NCBI GenBank assembly: GCA_023379465.1
Contig: JAMCTM010000047.1
Coordinates: forward strand, 1-16,760
DNA from: Patescibacteria group bacterium
Lineage (GTDB): Bacteria > Patescibacteria > Microgenomatia > Levybacterales > UBA12049
Direction: 5' to 3'
Length of the DNA: 16,760 nucleotides
This document shows positions 1-5,980 of the stretch, piece after piece; position 1 is the first letter of the stretch; the number at the start of each line of letters is the position of its first letter. The position numbers and the translations under genes were made by a program. The notes under the pieces are model-generated. The model was not told where the DNA came from. It saw only the letters and a list, made by a program, of their open reading frames with translations, and did no database searches.

Positions 1-66
1 GACGTGCAAAAAGCCTATGTGTATGCATAACGGGTAACAGAGGGCAAAAAACTTCTTCTTACTGCC

Positions 67-93
67 AATTATCTTCGGATAATTCCTCTTTTT
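67..93 (+). terminator. UUCG-capped intrinsic terminator of an upstream transcript
   Basis: A perfect 7-bp stem (AATTATC at 67-73, GATAATT at 78-84) closes a TTCG tetraloop in the stable C(UUCG)G orientation for the plus strand. It is followed by CC and then TCTTTTT (87-93). The reverse complement has no T-run after the stem, so it should act on plus-strand transcription. The stem is A/T-rich, which weakens it. Whatever it terminates lies mostly or wholly to the left of the window. The 66 bases before it contain no recognisable gene end. Confidence 0.6.
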
Positions 94-164
94 GTGCGTT
101 TTAATTCTTTAGAATGCAATGGCACTGTCCACTCTGGGACTCGCTATTCAAGACTTTAATTGTA

Positions 165-175
165 TATGATAAAAT
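165..175 (+). promoter_or_regulatory. Possible -10 region for the tRNA-Phe/tRNA-Gly pair
   Basis: Two overlapping -10-like hexamers, TATGAT (165-170) and TAAAAT (170-175), lie 9 to 14 bases before the first tRNA base at 185. No convincing -35 element is seen at 17 bp. A promoter is expected here because the tRNA pair follows the terminator at 67-93 and nothing else could drive it within the window. The exact hexamer is uncertain. Confidence 0.4.
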
Positions 176-184
176 AAGGTCTAT

Positions 185-260
185 GCCTAGATTGCCAACG
201 TGGTCAAGGCGCCGCTCTGAAGAAGCGGTTATGCGGGTTCGATTCCTGCTCTAGGCACCA
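185..260 (+). tRNA. tRNA-Phe (anticodon GAA)
   Basis: A full cloverleaf can be drawn. The acceptor stem is GCCTAGA (185-191) paired with TCTAGGC (250-256), then discriminator A257 and encoded CCA (258-260). The D stem is short, GCC/GGC, with G202-G203 in the loop. The anticodon stem is CCGCT/AGCGG around loop CTGAAGA (217-223), giving anticodon GAA at 219-221. The T arm is GCGGG-TTCGATT-CCTGC with one G-T pair. The variable loop has 4 nt. Base 37 (222) is G, where many bacterial tRNA-Phe have A, so the Phe call rests on the anticodon alone. The next tRNA begins at the very next base. Confidence 0.88.
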
Positions 261-335
261 GCGGGCGTAGTTCACCGGTAGAACGTCTCCTTGCCAAGGA
301 GAAGGTAGTGGGTTCGATCCCCATCGCCCGCTCCA
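261..335 (+). tRNA. tRNA-Gly (anticodon GCC)
   Basis: The acceptor GCGGGCG pairs perfectly with CGCCCGC, followed by discriminator T and encoded CCA (333-335). The D arm is GTTC...GAAC. The anticodon stem TCTCC/GGAGA encloses TTGCCAA (291-297), giving anticodon GCC at 293-295. The T arm is GTGGG-TTCGATC-CCCAT. The gene starts directly after the CCA of tRNA-Phe, so both must lie on one transcript and be separated by processing at the shared boundary. Confidence 0.95.
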
Positions 336-348
336 AGCGGTGGTAAAT

Positions 349-358
349 CAAAGTCATC
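349..358 (+). repeat. Left copy of a 10-bp direct repeat flanking the orphan gene
   Basis: CAAAGTCATC at 349-358 recurs in the same orientation at 1796-1805. The two copies lie just outside the unrecognised gene at 423-1784, one after the tRNA pair and one 11 bases after its stop codon. It could be a short duplication left by an insertion or a chance match. Confidence 0.35.
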
Positions 359-366
359 TTTAAGGT

Positions 367-375
367 TGATATAAT
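367..375 (+). promoter_or_regulatory. Extended -10 promoter of the orphan gene at 423
   Basis: TGATATAAT (367-375) is an extended -10 element (TGn plus perfect TATAAT). The same 9-mer precedes tRNA-Val at 2607-2615. No clear -35 lies at 17 bp, as is common for extended -10 promoters. Transcription would start near 382, giving a leader of about 40 nt before the ATG at 423, with no SD sequence in it. Confidence 0.6.
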
Positions 376-422
376 AACCCAAACCTATGGCTAGAAAATG
401 AAATTCATCATCAATCAAATCT

Positions 423-1784
423 ATGGATGAGCAAATAGAACCTAATCAAATAGAAGCTGATATAAGACACGAGGCATGGGGTGGGATTACTGACCCAAGA
501 GAACATCAAGATAATCGCTTTCGTTATCTTGTTTACGCCTTTAACCCAAGTGCCGCAATTGATCAAAGAATAGTAAGTGTTGCGGTAGCTCAAGCAGGCT
601 TAGAAACAAGACAAAAAGATAGTTTAGTAGATTTATTAAAAAATCCCGAAGGTATTGCTCAAAGAGATTCTTTAAGCCTTTCACTAATAGATGAAAACCA
701 TCGTGCTACTTGGGGCAGTTTTGGATTAATTGTAGAAGTTCCCAAGCCAAATGTAATTTTGGTTTCAGCCAGCGATATCGGATCAATACATGCTTCTATT
801 GATTTATTAAAACAACAAGCACAACAGCATCCACCAATCAGCGGAAACCAGCTTTTAGCGAATTCTTCACCGGATAATTATAACGAAGTTGTCACTTTAG
901 GGAAAAGCGAGTATGGCAAGATAAAGGTTATTGGGTTTTTTGCCAAGGTTGATGAAGAAGGATATTTAGACCAATCCCAAGTTTGGAGGTTAAAACAACA
1001 CGCTGAAAGACTAAATCTGCCATTTGTAAAGATAAAGGCAGAGAATCCCTTTGAAGAGGAAGAAATTGACGTTAAACCACAGAAAGAAGGAATTTATGTC
1101 AATCATTTGGGCAAAAGATACATCTTGCGCTCGGGTTATAAAAGAGAATTTGTCGTTATGAATTCGCGTAGGGAAGAACATTTCATGTCCCCAACTGAAG
1201 CCGATGATATATTCAGATTTCTTGAGTCAAGGATTGCGACTGGAGAAACAGCGATGGAACTAGCTGTTTTATACGATTTAAGAAAAGAGTATGAATTGAT
1301 AGACAAAGCAAGGAAAACTCCAACCTTTGAATACGATACAAACCATAATGTAAAAGGTTTTCATTTTTATACTGGATACGGAAACCAGGAGATTGAATAC
1401 CAGATTAATCAACATGGGGCTCACAGAATCAATACAGCTAGAAGAAAAGCAGAAATGAAAAAGAGCCTTTTAGAAGGAGATTCTTATACAATGCCAATTG
1501 ACATTTCCCATTATCAGGTAAGAGTTAGTCCAGAAGAGATTGAAAAAATACTGCAAGAGGTTTCTGTATTTGCTGATCCTAAAGTCATCGAAACAGCACG
1601 CAAGTTTATCTCTACTCATCGCGCGAATATTCAAGATGCATATCAAAAGGCGAAGAGTTTGGGTAGTTACGCAAAATCTCAAATAAGTCTTGGTATGCTT
1701 CCTAAAGAACTTTTAGATAGTAGCAGGAGTGCCAGGATATTTTTAGGCGGTATTAAGGACAACAAACCCAAAGATAAAACATAA
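423..1784 (+). CDS. Unrecognised 453-aa protein beside the tRNA pair
   Basis: I do not recognise this protein and assign no function. It is a long open frame (453 aa) with its own extended -10 promoter. An in-frame TGA at 399-401 leaves the ATG at 423 as the first ATG. There is no signal peptide or membrane helix. The N-terminal ~135 residues look like one domain, with the segment DSLSLSLIDENHRAT followed by WGSFGLIVEVP and VILVSASDIGS. This layout is loosely reminiscent of ADP-ribosyltransferase-like folds, but no catalytic set can be shown. An acidic patch (NPFEEEEID, about residue 210) follows, and the C-terminal half is rich in charged helices with basic stretches. It looks more A/T-rich than its neighbours and favours TTA for leucine. 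Its place after tRNA genes and between short direct repeats suggests recent acquisition. Confidence 0.85.
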   Translation: MDEQIEPNQIEADIRHEAWGGITDPREHQDNRFRYLVYAFNPSAAIDQRIVSVAVAQAGLETRQKDSLVDLLKNPEGIAQRDSLSLSLIDENHRATWGSFGLIVEVPKPNVILVSASDIGSIHASIDLLKQQAQQHPPISGNQLLANSSPDNYNEVVTLGKSEYGKIKVIGFFAKVDEEGYLDQSQVWRLKQHAERLNLPFVKIKAENPFEEEEIDVKPQKEGIYVNHLGKRYILRSGYKREFVVMNSRREEHFMSPTEADDIFRFLESRIATGETAMELAVLYDLRKEYELIDKARKTPTFEYDTNHNVKGFHFYTGYGNQEIEYQINQHGAHRINTARRKAEMKKSLLEGDSYTMPIDISHYQVRVSPEEIEKILQEVSVFADPKVIETARKFISTHRANIQDAYQKAKSLGSYAKSQISLGMLPKELLDSSRSARIFLGGIKDNKPKDKT

Positions 1785-1795
1785 AGCTGAAAGTC

Positions 1796-1805
1796 CAAAG
1801 TCATC
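1796..1805 (+). repeat. Right copy of the 10-bp direct repeat
   Basis: CAAAGTCATC matches the copy at 349-358 exactly and in the same orientation, about 1.45 kb away. It is in the spacer between the orphan gene (stop at 1784) and the 3' end of the minus-strand membrane gene (1873). That 88-bp spacer also has CATCC and GGATG half-stems separated by about 27 bases, but no hairpin plus T-run that would make a terminator. Confidence 0.35.
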
Positions 1806-1872
1806 CGTACCTAGATTTATCTTGGCCACAAGGATGATCCATTATTTTCTCCTGATAAATGCTACAATAAAT

Positions 1873-2433
1873 TCAAATTCTTTTTTGTTGATTTTTTCTT
1901 CTGCGCATTGTTCTTTTAGGGGATACCAGCAAACATTGGTCTTCGTTATTGGCCTGTCTATTGCTTTTTATCATAAAAACAAGGGAGATAAGGAGTAAAG
2001 CCACGGCAAGATATGATAATTCCGTCCCATGTAAAGGCAAATAGGCAATGCTTCCGGAAAGCCCAAGAAGCGAGATAATAGGCAGTCCGCACGCGGCGCA
2101 GCCGCTGCCGATAATACCAAAAAGCGATCCGAGACCGGCAATATAATGAATATTTTTCAGTCTTTTCATTTTTATAATTCTTTTTCCGATAAGGACGATG
2201 TTTATTCCTGTCAGAAAAGCGGTAAAAAGAAGAAGGAAAAGGGCGGTATGTGTCATCGCGACCCACATACCTTTAAGGAGGACAAACAAAATCTTAAATT
2301 TGTACTCAATTGGAAAGTTTCCCAAAACAGTCATTAGCACTAAAGAAAAATTCATAAGCCAGACGACAGAAATGACATAAACAATCGCGACCAGTAAGGC
2401 GGCAATGATTAATTTTTTTGAGAACAAAGCCAT
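1873..2433 (-). CDS. Small membrane protein with a CAAC motif in a helix
   Basis: This is a 186-aa integral membrane protein of unrecognised family. It has about four hydrophobic segments: residues 8-35, 46-82, 98-130 and 138-156. A basic stretch (GKRIIKMKRLK, 83-93) separates segments 2 and 3. Segment 3 has the striking motif GSGCAACGLPIISLLGLSG, with Cys112 and Cys115 as a CxxC inside the bilayer, followed by a GLP turn. Paired cysteines beside a proline in a helix occur in families that bind heavy metals or exchange disulfides in the membrane, so a metal or redox role is possible but unproven. The C-terminal tail (157-186) is hydrophilic and very basic. The start at 2433 gives a Lys-containing N-terminus before the first helix. 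No SD is visible. It is a single gene, convergent with the orphan and divergent from tRNA-Val. Confidence 0.85.
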   Translation of the reverse strand: MALFSKKLIIAALLVAIVYVISVVWLMNFSLVLMTVLGNFPIEYKFKILFVLLKGMWVAMTHTALFLLLFTAFLTGINIVLIGKRIIKMKRLKNIHYIAGLGSLFGIIGSGCAACGLPIISLLGLSGSIAYLPLHGTELSYLAVALLLISLVFMIKSNRQANNEDQCLLVSPKRTMRRRKNQQKRI

Positions 2434-2516
2434 AAATAATTATTATTTTAACGCTTGATCAACGACTGTCCCAAACGCGCTATATTTAGGACAATAGGAG
2501 TAACATTTCTTATCAT

Positions 2517-2546
2517 AGCGTAAATAGAGAGAAGAAGGTTTGTCAA
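2517..2546 (-). promoter_or_regulatory. Possible promoter for the CAAC membrane protein
   Basis: Read on the minus strand, a perfect -35 TTGACA (2546-2541) is followed after 18 bp by TACGCT (2522-2517), which keeps the TA...T frame of a -10 element. Transcription would start near 2510 and leave a leader of about 77 nt before the ATG at 2433. An alternative -10, TATGAT (2517-2512), is 23 bp from the -35 and so poorly spaced. The leader holds a tiny Leu-rich ORF (2486-2506). Confidence 0.45.
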
Positions 2547-2580
2547 GTGCTATTTTTATTTTTTTAAATTGCTTTTAGAT

Positions 2581-2590
2581 TCCCGCGGGA
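2581..2590. promoter_or_regulatory. 10-bp palindrome in the tRNA-Val upstream region
   Basis: TCCCGCGGGA is a perfect 10-bp palindrome in otherwise A/T-rich DNA. It overlaps the position where the -35 of the tRNA-Val promoter would fall (about 2587-2592, from the -10 at 2610-2615). A repressor or activator site is possible. Without a second copy it may be chance. Confidence 0.3.
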
Positions 2591-2606
2591 AAAACATTTT
2601 CATAGA

Positions 2607-2615
2607 TGATATAAT
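2607..2615 (+). promoter_or_regulatory. Extended -10 promoter of tRNA-Val
   Basis: TGATATAAT (TGn plus perfect TATAAT, hexamer 2610-2615) ends 8 bases before the first base of tRNA-Val at 2624, so the transcript should begin one or two bases before the mature 5' end. No good -35 is seen; a palindrome occupies that position. The element is identical to the one at 367-375. Confidence 0.65.
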
Positions 2616-2623
2616 CTAAAAAA

Positions 2624-2700
2624 GGGCTCGTAGCTCAGCTGGTTAGAGCGTTGCATTGACATTGCAAAGGTCAGAGGTTCGAATCCTCTCGGGCCCACCA
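2624..2700 (+). tRNA. tRNA-Val (anticodon GAC)
   Basis: The acceptor GGGCTCG pairs with CGGGCCC (one T-G pair), with discriminator A and encoded CCA at 2698-2700. The D arm is GCTC...GAGC. The anticodon stem TTGCA/TGCAA encloses TTGACAT (2656-2662), giving anticodon GAC at 2658-2660. The T arm AGAGG-TTCGAAT-CCTCT is perfect. The gene is 77 nt including CCA and has its own promoter directly upstream. Confidence 0.95.
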
Positions 2701-2719
2701 ATGACATAAAGCCTATAGT

Positions 2720-2748
2720 TTGAATTTATGGAGAAAAGGTGGTATAAT
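2720..2748 (+). promoter_or_regulatory. Promoter implying a leaderless mRNA for the gene at 2756
   Basis: A -35 TTGAAT (2720-2725), a 17-bp spacer and a perfect -10 TATAAT (2743-2748) form a canonical promoter, and TGG before the hexamer also makes it an extended -10. Exactly 7 bases (2749-2755) separate the -10 from the ATG at 2756, so transcription should start on or one base before the A of the start codon. Confidence 0.75.
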
Positions 2749-2755
2749 CCCATGA

Positions 2756-3322
2756 ATGAGCTACCTTGAAAGATATGTTTTCGCCAGAAATCCGGATGCA
2801 ACGCCTCCTCTTTTAAAATCTGTTAAAGAATTGATGGGGCAGGTTAAAAAAATCGCTTCTGATAAACCCGGACTTTTTTTAAAAATTTTTAAAGAGCCTA
2901 TACTGCTTGCCAACCTGGAAAAAACATTTGGTTCTCTTTTGCGACCGGGAAGAAAAATCTGCTCAGATCTTGGAATGTCCGGCGCGGAAACAGAATTATA
3001 TATAAACGCCATAGCCGCGAGAATACTGGGAAACAAATTCTTCTCCGGCTTGTCTTCCGAAGAATTTGATATAACAGTTAGGCCTTTTGAAGAAGAGCTA
3101 CAGTCTATTAAAGGGAAAATGATTAACGATATAAAAGAATTAGATCCCGCGGCCGACAGGACTGCTCTTAACGCCTGGCTGCAGCATGCAATAATGTTAG
3201 GTTTACGGGCAGGAACCAGGCTCTCTCTAAACCCAGATATTGACCCGGGTAATTGCGCGGATGCCTTTAGAGAAGATGCTGAAGGAATTAAGGCGCTTAG
3301 GCCATATAACTACGCTGTATGA
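2756..3322 (+). CDS. Unrecognised 188-aa soluble protein, probably leaderless
   Basis: I do not recognise the family. The protein is 188 aa, without signal peptide or membrane segments, and appears mostly helical. It opens with MSYLERYVFARNPDATPPLL and has a mixed basic/hydrophobic N-terminal third, a central helix-rich part (MSGAETELYINAIAARIL, about residues 74-91) and an acidic C-terminal half. The start is fixed by the canonical promoter whose -10 ends 7 bases before the ATG. A competing ATG at 2752 gives only five codons. It is followed by a 74-bp spacer and an HD-domain gene on the same strand, so it may open the operon that leads into thrS. Coding status is supported by length, promoter and context; function is unknown. 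Confidence 0.8.
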   Translation: MSYLERYVFARNPDATPPLLKSVKELMGQVKKIASDKPGLFLKIFKEPILLANLEKTFGSLLRPGRKICSDLGMSGAETELYINAIAARILGNKFFSGLSSEEFDITVRPFEEELQSIKGKMINDIKELDPAADRTALNAWLQHAIMLGLRAGTRLSLNPDIDPGNCADAFREDAEGIKALRPYNYAV

Positions 3323-3358
3323 AGCAGGAGGCAACAAAGGGCTTTAGAACTCCGCAAC

Positions 3359-3387
3359 TTGCCCAGATTCGGTCCATCTGATAAACT
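3359..3387 (+). promoter_or_regulatory. Weak promoter candidate before the HD-domain gene
   Basis: TTGCCC (3359-3364), a 17-bp spacer and TAAACT (3382-3387) match the TTGnnn and TAnnnT frames. Nine bases separate the -10 from the ATG at 3397, so the mRNA leader would be only about 2-3 nt. Both boxes are imperfect, and read-through from the promoter at 2720 is equally possible. Confidence 0.35.
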
Positions 3388-3396
3388 TATTCCAGG

Positions 3397-3963
3397 ATGA
3401 CAAGAGAACAGGCGTATAAAATTACAACAACTTATCTTAAAAACCCGAATCTCATCAAGCACTGCCTGGCAGCCGAGGCGGTCATGAAGGCCCTTTATAA
3501 AAGACTTAACGCCAACCAAAATCCTGAAGAAGAAAATACGTGGGGAATTGTGGGATTACTGCATGACGCGGATTACGAAATGAGCAAGGGACACCCGGAA
3601 AAACACGGACTGCTACTTTTCCAAAAAGAACCAAATATTCCGGATGATATCGCTTATGCTATAAAAGCGCACAATTTTGAATACACAAAGGTTTTGCCAA
3701 AAACAAATATGGATTGGGCGATTGCATCCTGCGATCAGCTGACTGGCTTAATTGTTGCCGCTTCTCTTATCCACCCTGATAAAAAGCTTGCCTCCTTGAC
3801 TTCGGATTTTATTATGAAGCGGTTTAAAGAAAAAACTTTCGCAAAGGGCGCGGACAGAGATTCTATCCTGAGATGCGAAACCCAGCTTAAGATTCCCCTT
3901 GATGAATTTATAGAAATAAATCTTACGGCAATGCAGGCAATAGCAACAGAGCTTGGACTGTAA
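3397..3963 (+). CDS. HD-domain metal-dependent phosphohydrolase-like protein
   Basis: This 188-aa protein has the HD-superfamily metal-binding pattern: His22 (LIKHCLAAEAVM), the His56-Asp57 doublet in GLLHDADYE, His92 (IKAHNFEY) and Asp113 (SCDQLTG). These residues typically chelate one or two divalent metals for phosphohydrolase activity on nucleotides or other phosphoesters, but the substrate cannot be told here. The protein is soluble and has only the single domain, which is short enough to be complete. The ATG at 3397 has no proper SD; a -10-like TAAACT lies 9 bases upstream. The gene is followed after 15 bases by the DUF5665-like membrane protein, so the two are probably co-transcribed. 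Family assignment is good, function only general. Confidence 0.85.
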   Translation: MTREQAYKITTTYLKNPNLIKHCLAAEAVMKALYKRLNANQNPEEENTWGIVGLLHDADYEMSKGHPEKHGLLLFQKEPNIPDDIAYAIKAHNFEYTKVLPKTNMDWAIASCDQLTGLIVAASLIHPDKKLASLTSDFIMKRFKEKTFAKGADRDSILRCETQLKIPLDEFIEINLTAMQAIATELGL

Positions 3964-3978
3964 GAACAATTTTTAAAA

Positions 3979-4200
3979 ATGGAAAAATACGAAAACGTGC
4001 ATAGGGAAATAAAAACCATGATCTTTAACAACCTTCTCGGCGGAATAGCCTGGGGATTTGGCGCGACTATCGGATTATCACTGGTTCTGGTTATGCTTGG
4101 TTTTGTTGCCCGCGGGATAAATTTTGTACCCGTTGTGGGCAATTTTGTTTCAAATGTGATAATCTTTATTTTACAAAAGAATCCGCACTTGATAAAATAA
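3979..4200 (+). CDS. DUF5665-like small membrane protein
   Basis: This 73-aa protein has a charged N-terminus (residues 1-14) and then the signature-like stretch NNLLGGIAWGFGATIGLSL. One hydrophobic segment runs from about 18 to 43, and a second amphipathic or membrane segment follows after FVPVVGNFVSNVIIFI. The G-rich first helix followed by a P-V-V/I-G turn matches my memory of the DUF5665 family, small proteins of unknown function in Firmicutes and candidate-phylum bacteria. That match is from recall, not a search. The stop codon (4198-4200) is 4 bases before the thrS ATG, so it is tightly linked to thrS. No SD precedes its ATG; the upstream sequence is A/T only. Confidence 0.75.
   Translation: MEKYENVHREIKTMIFNNLLGGIAWGFGATIGLSLVLVMLGFVARGINFVPVVGNFVSNVIIFILQKNPHLIK
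4191..4199 (+). promoter_or_regulatory. Candidate extended -10 directly before thrS
   Basis: TGATAAAAT (4191-4199) matches the TGnTAnAAT pattern used elsewhere in the window, and TTTACA at 4170-4175 could serve as -35 with an 18-bp spacer. The hexamer ends 5 bases before the thrS ATG at 4205, so a start on the ATG would need a short discriminator. It overlaps the end of the preceding gene. It may add to read-through transcription of thrS. Confidence 0.35.
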
Positions 4201-4204
4201 ACCC

Positions 4205-5980
4205 ATGGAAAAAAGGGTGAACCGCAATAACCTTGACAGCTTGCGCCATTCCTGCGCCCATCTTTTGGCCGCGGCTGTTTTAAAGCTCTATCCTAATACT
4301 AAACCTACGATTGGCCCTGCGATTGAGGCCGGATTTTATTACGATTTTGATTTTGGGAAGGTAAAAATTTCGGAAGAAGACCTGGACAAAATAGAAAAGG
4401 AGATGAAAAAAATCCTTTCCTCGTGGACCGGCTTTTCAAAAAGAGAAACGAATCCGTCAAATGCCAGAGAAATCTACAAAGATAATCCCTATAAGTTAGA
4501 ACTAATTGATGAAATAGAAAAAAGAGGGGAAAGAATAAGTTTATACAAGGCAGGAAATTTTGAAGATTTATGCAAAGGCGGACACAGCCAAAAACCCGCG
4601 GAAGAAATCGGCGCGTTTAAACTCCTTTCTGTTGCCGGGGCGTATTGGCGGGGAAGCGAAAAAAATCCAATGCTGACCAGAATTTACGGCACATGTTTTC
4701 CAAGCCAAAAAGAAATGGATGAATACCTAAAAATGCTTGAGGAGGCAAGAAAGCGGGATCATAAAAAAATCGGACGGGAACTTGATTTATTTTTCTTTCA
4801 TGAAACCGCTCCCGGCATGGCCTACTGGCTGCCAAAAGGACTAACTGTCTATAACACTCTACGCGCCTTTATAGAAAGCATGTATAAAAAATACGGCTAT
4901 CAGGAAGTAATGACGCCGCAGCTCAATAAAAAAGAACTTTACGAAACATCGGGGCACTGGACGCATTACCAAAAAGACATGTTTCTCTCTCCCATGTCTT
5001 ACCTCACGGGCGAATCAAAAAAACTCCTCGAAGGTACAGAGGTGTTCGGCGTTAAACCAATGAACTGTCCAAACGCCATGATCATCTTTGCCTCAAAAAC
5101 CCGCTCGTATAATGATTTACCGATGCGGCTGGCGGAAAGCAGTATGCTGCACCGATTTGAATTATCGGGAACATTAAACGGCTTATTTAGAATTCGGCAG
5201 TTTCGGCAAGACGACGCCCATATTTTTATCGCCAAAGAACAAATAGAAAGTGAATTCGGTAATTTAATGAAGATGCTTGCCGAAATGTATTCGCCGTTTA
5301 ATCTAACCTATGGACTTCGTTTCGGCACCCGTCCGGAAAAATTTTTAGGCGAAGCGAAGGATTGGGATATTGCCGAGGCATCCCTCCAAAAGGCAATTGA
5401 GGCGGCAGGGATTAAATACTTTACCGCCCCCGGGGAAGGCGCGTTCTACGGACCAAAGATTGATATTTTAATGCAGGATTCACTGGGCAGGCAGTGGCAA
5501 ACAGGCACTATTCAGCTTGATTTTCAAGAGCCTAAAAACTTTAACCTGGGCTTTTTTGACAAAAACGGCCAACAGGTACAGCCGGTGGTGATGCATCGGG
5601 CTATCTACGGATCATTGGAACGTTTTTTGGGAATTATTATTGAGCATACGGCAGGTAAATTGCCGCTCTGGCTCTCGCCTGTGCAAATCGTGATTCTTCC
5701 TATCGCGGACAGGCACAGAAGGGGCGGCGCTTCGATAATTAAAATCATTGAAGAAAATAAAATAAGAGGGGAGCTTGATGACCGTCAGGAAACCCTGCAG
5801 GCCAAAATCCGCGATGCCACTTTACAAAAAGTGCCATATATGGGTATAATAGGAGACAGAGAAATCTCAAATGAGGAAAATTTAATATCGGTTAGGACAA
5901 GAGAGGGGAAAGATTTAGGACAAATGAAACTTTCCCAATTTCTAAAAAAAGTAAGAGAAGAAATTGATAAAAAGGTTTAA
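4205..5980 (+). CDS. thrS: Threonyl-tRNA synthetase lacking the TGS domain
   Basis: This enzyme charges tRNA-Thr with threonine. It is 591 aa, against about 640 for the common form. The missing part is the N-terminal TGS domain: the protein starts almost directly at the editing domain, with H15 and H19 (HSCAHLLAAAV) and C123/H127 (EDLCKGGHS) of its site. The catalytic core has the zinc ligands C288 (KPMNCPN), H339 (QDDAHIF) and H464 (VVMHRAIYGS). Motif 2 is RIRQFRQDDAHIF, where the usual form is RVRGFTQDDAHIF. Motif 3 is HRAIYGSLERFLG. The anticodon-binding domain covers about 490-591 (VQIVILPIADRH). The ATG at 4205 has no SD and follows the previous stop by 4 bases. The next gene, infC, overlaps its 3' end. 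Editing and aminoacylation sites both look intact. Confidence 0.97.
   Translation: MEKRVNRNNLDSLRHSCAHLLAAAVLKLYPNTKPTIGPAIEAGFYYDFDFGKVKISEEDLDKIEKEMKKILSSWTGFSKRETNPSNAREIYKDNPYKLELIDEIEKRGERISLYKAGNFEDLCKGGHSQKPAEEIGAFKLLSVAGAYWRGSEKNPMLTRIYGTCFPSQKEMDEYLKMLEEARKRDHKKIGRELDLFFFHETAPGMAYWLPKGLTVYNTLRAFIESMYKKYGYQEVMTPQLNKKELYETSGHWTHYQKDMFLSPMSYLTGESKKLLEGTEVFGVKPMNCPNAMIIFASKTRSYNDLPMRLAESSMLHRFELSGTLNGLFRIRQFRQDDAHIFIAKEQIESEFGNLMKMLAEMYSPFNLTYGLRFGTRPEKFLGEAKDWDIAEASLQKAIEAAGIKYFTAPGEGAFYGPKIDILMQDSLGRQWQTGTIQLDFQEPKNFNLGFFDKNGQQVQPVVMHRAIYGSLERFLGIIIEHTAGKLPLWLSPVQIVILPIADRHRRGGASIIKIIEENKIRGELDDRQETLQAKIRDATLQKVPYMGIIGDREISNEENLISVRTREGKDLGQMKLSQFLKKVREEIDKKV

Noticed and set aside
423..1784. 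ADP-ribosyltransferase annotation for the orphan
   Set aside because: Only a loose S-x-S and G-x-I-x-x-V-P resemblance is visible; no catalytic Arg/His, STS and Glu set could be established.
1857..1868. Plus-strand extended -10 (TGCTACAAT) after the orphan gene
   Set aside because: It would only drive antisense transcription through the minus-strand membrane gene and has no -35; no plus-strand gene follows.
3319..3381. 20-codon ORF overlapping the end of the 2756 gene by ATGA
   Set aside because: Too short and without any feature; the ATGA overlap alone is not enough. The AGGAGG at 3326-3331 has no start at a suitable distance.
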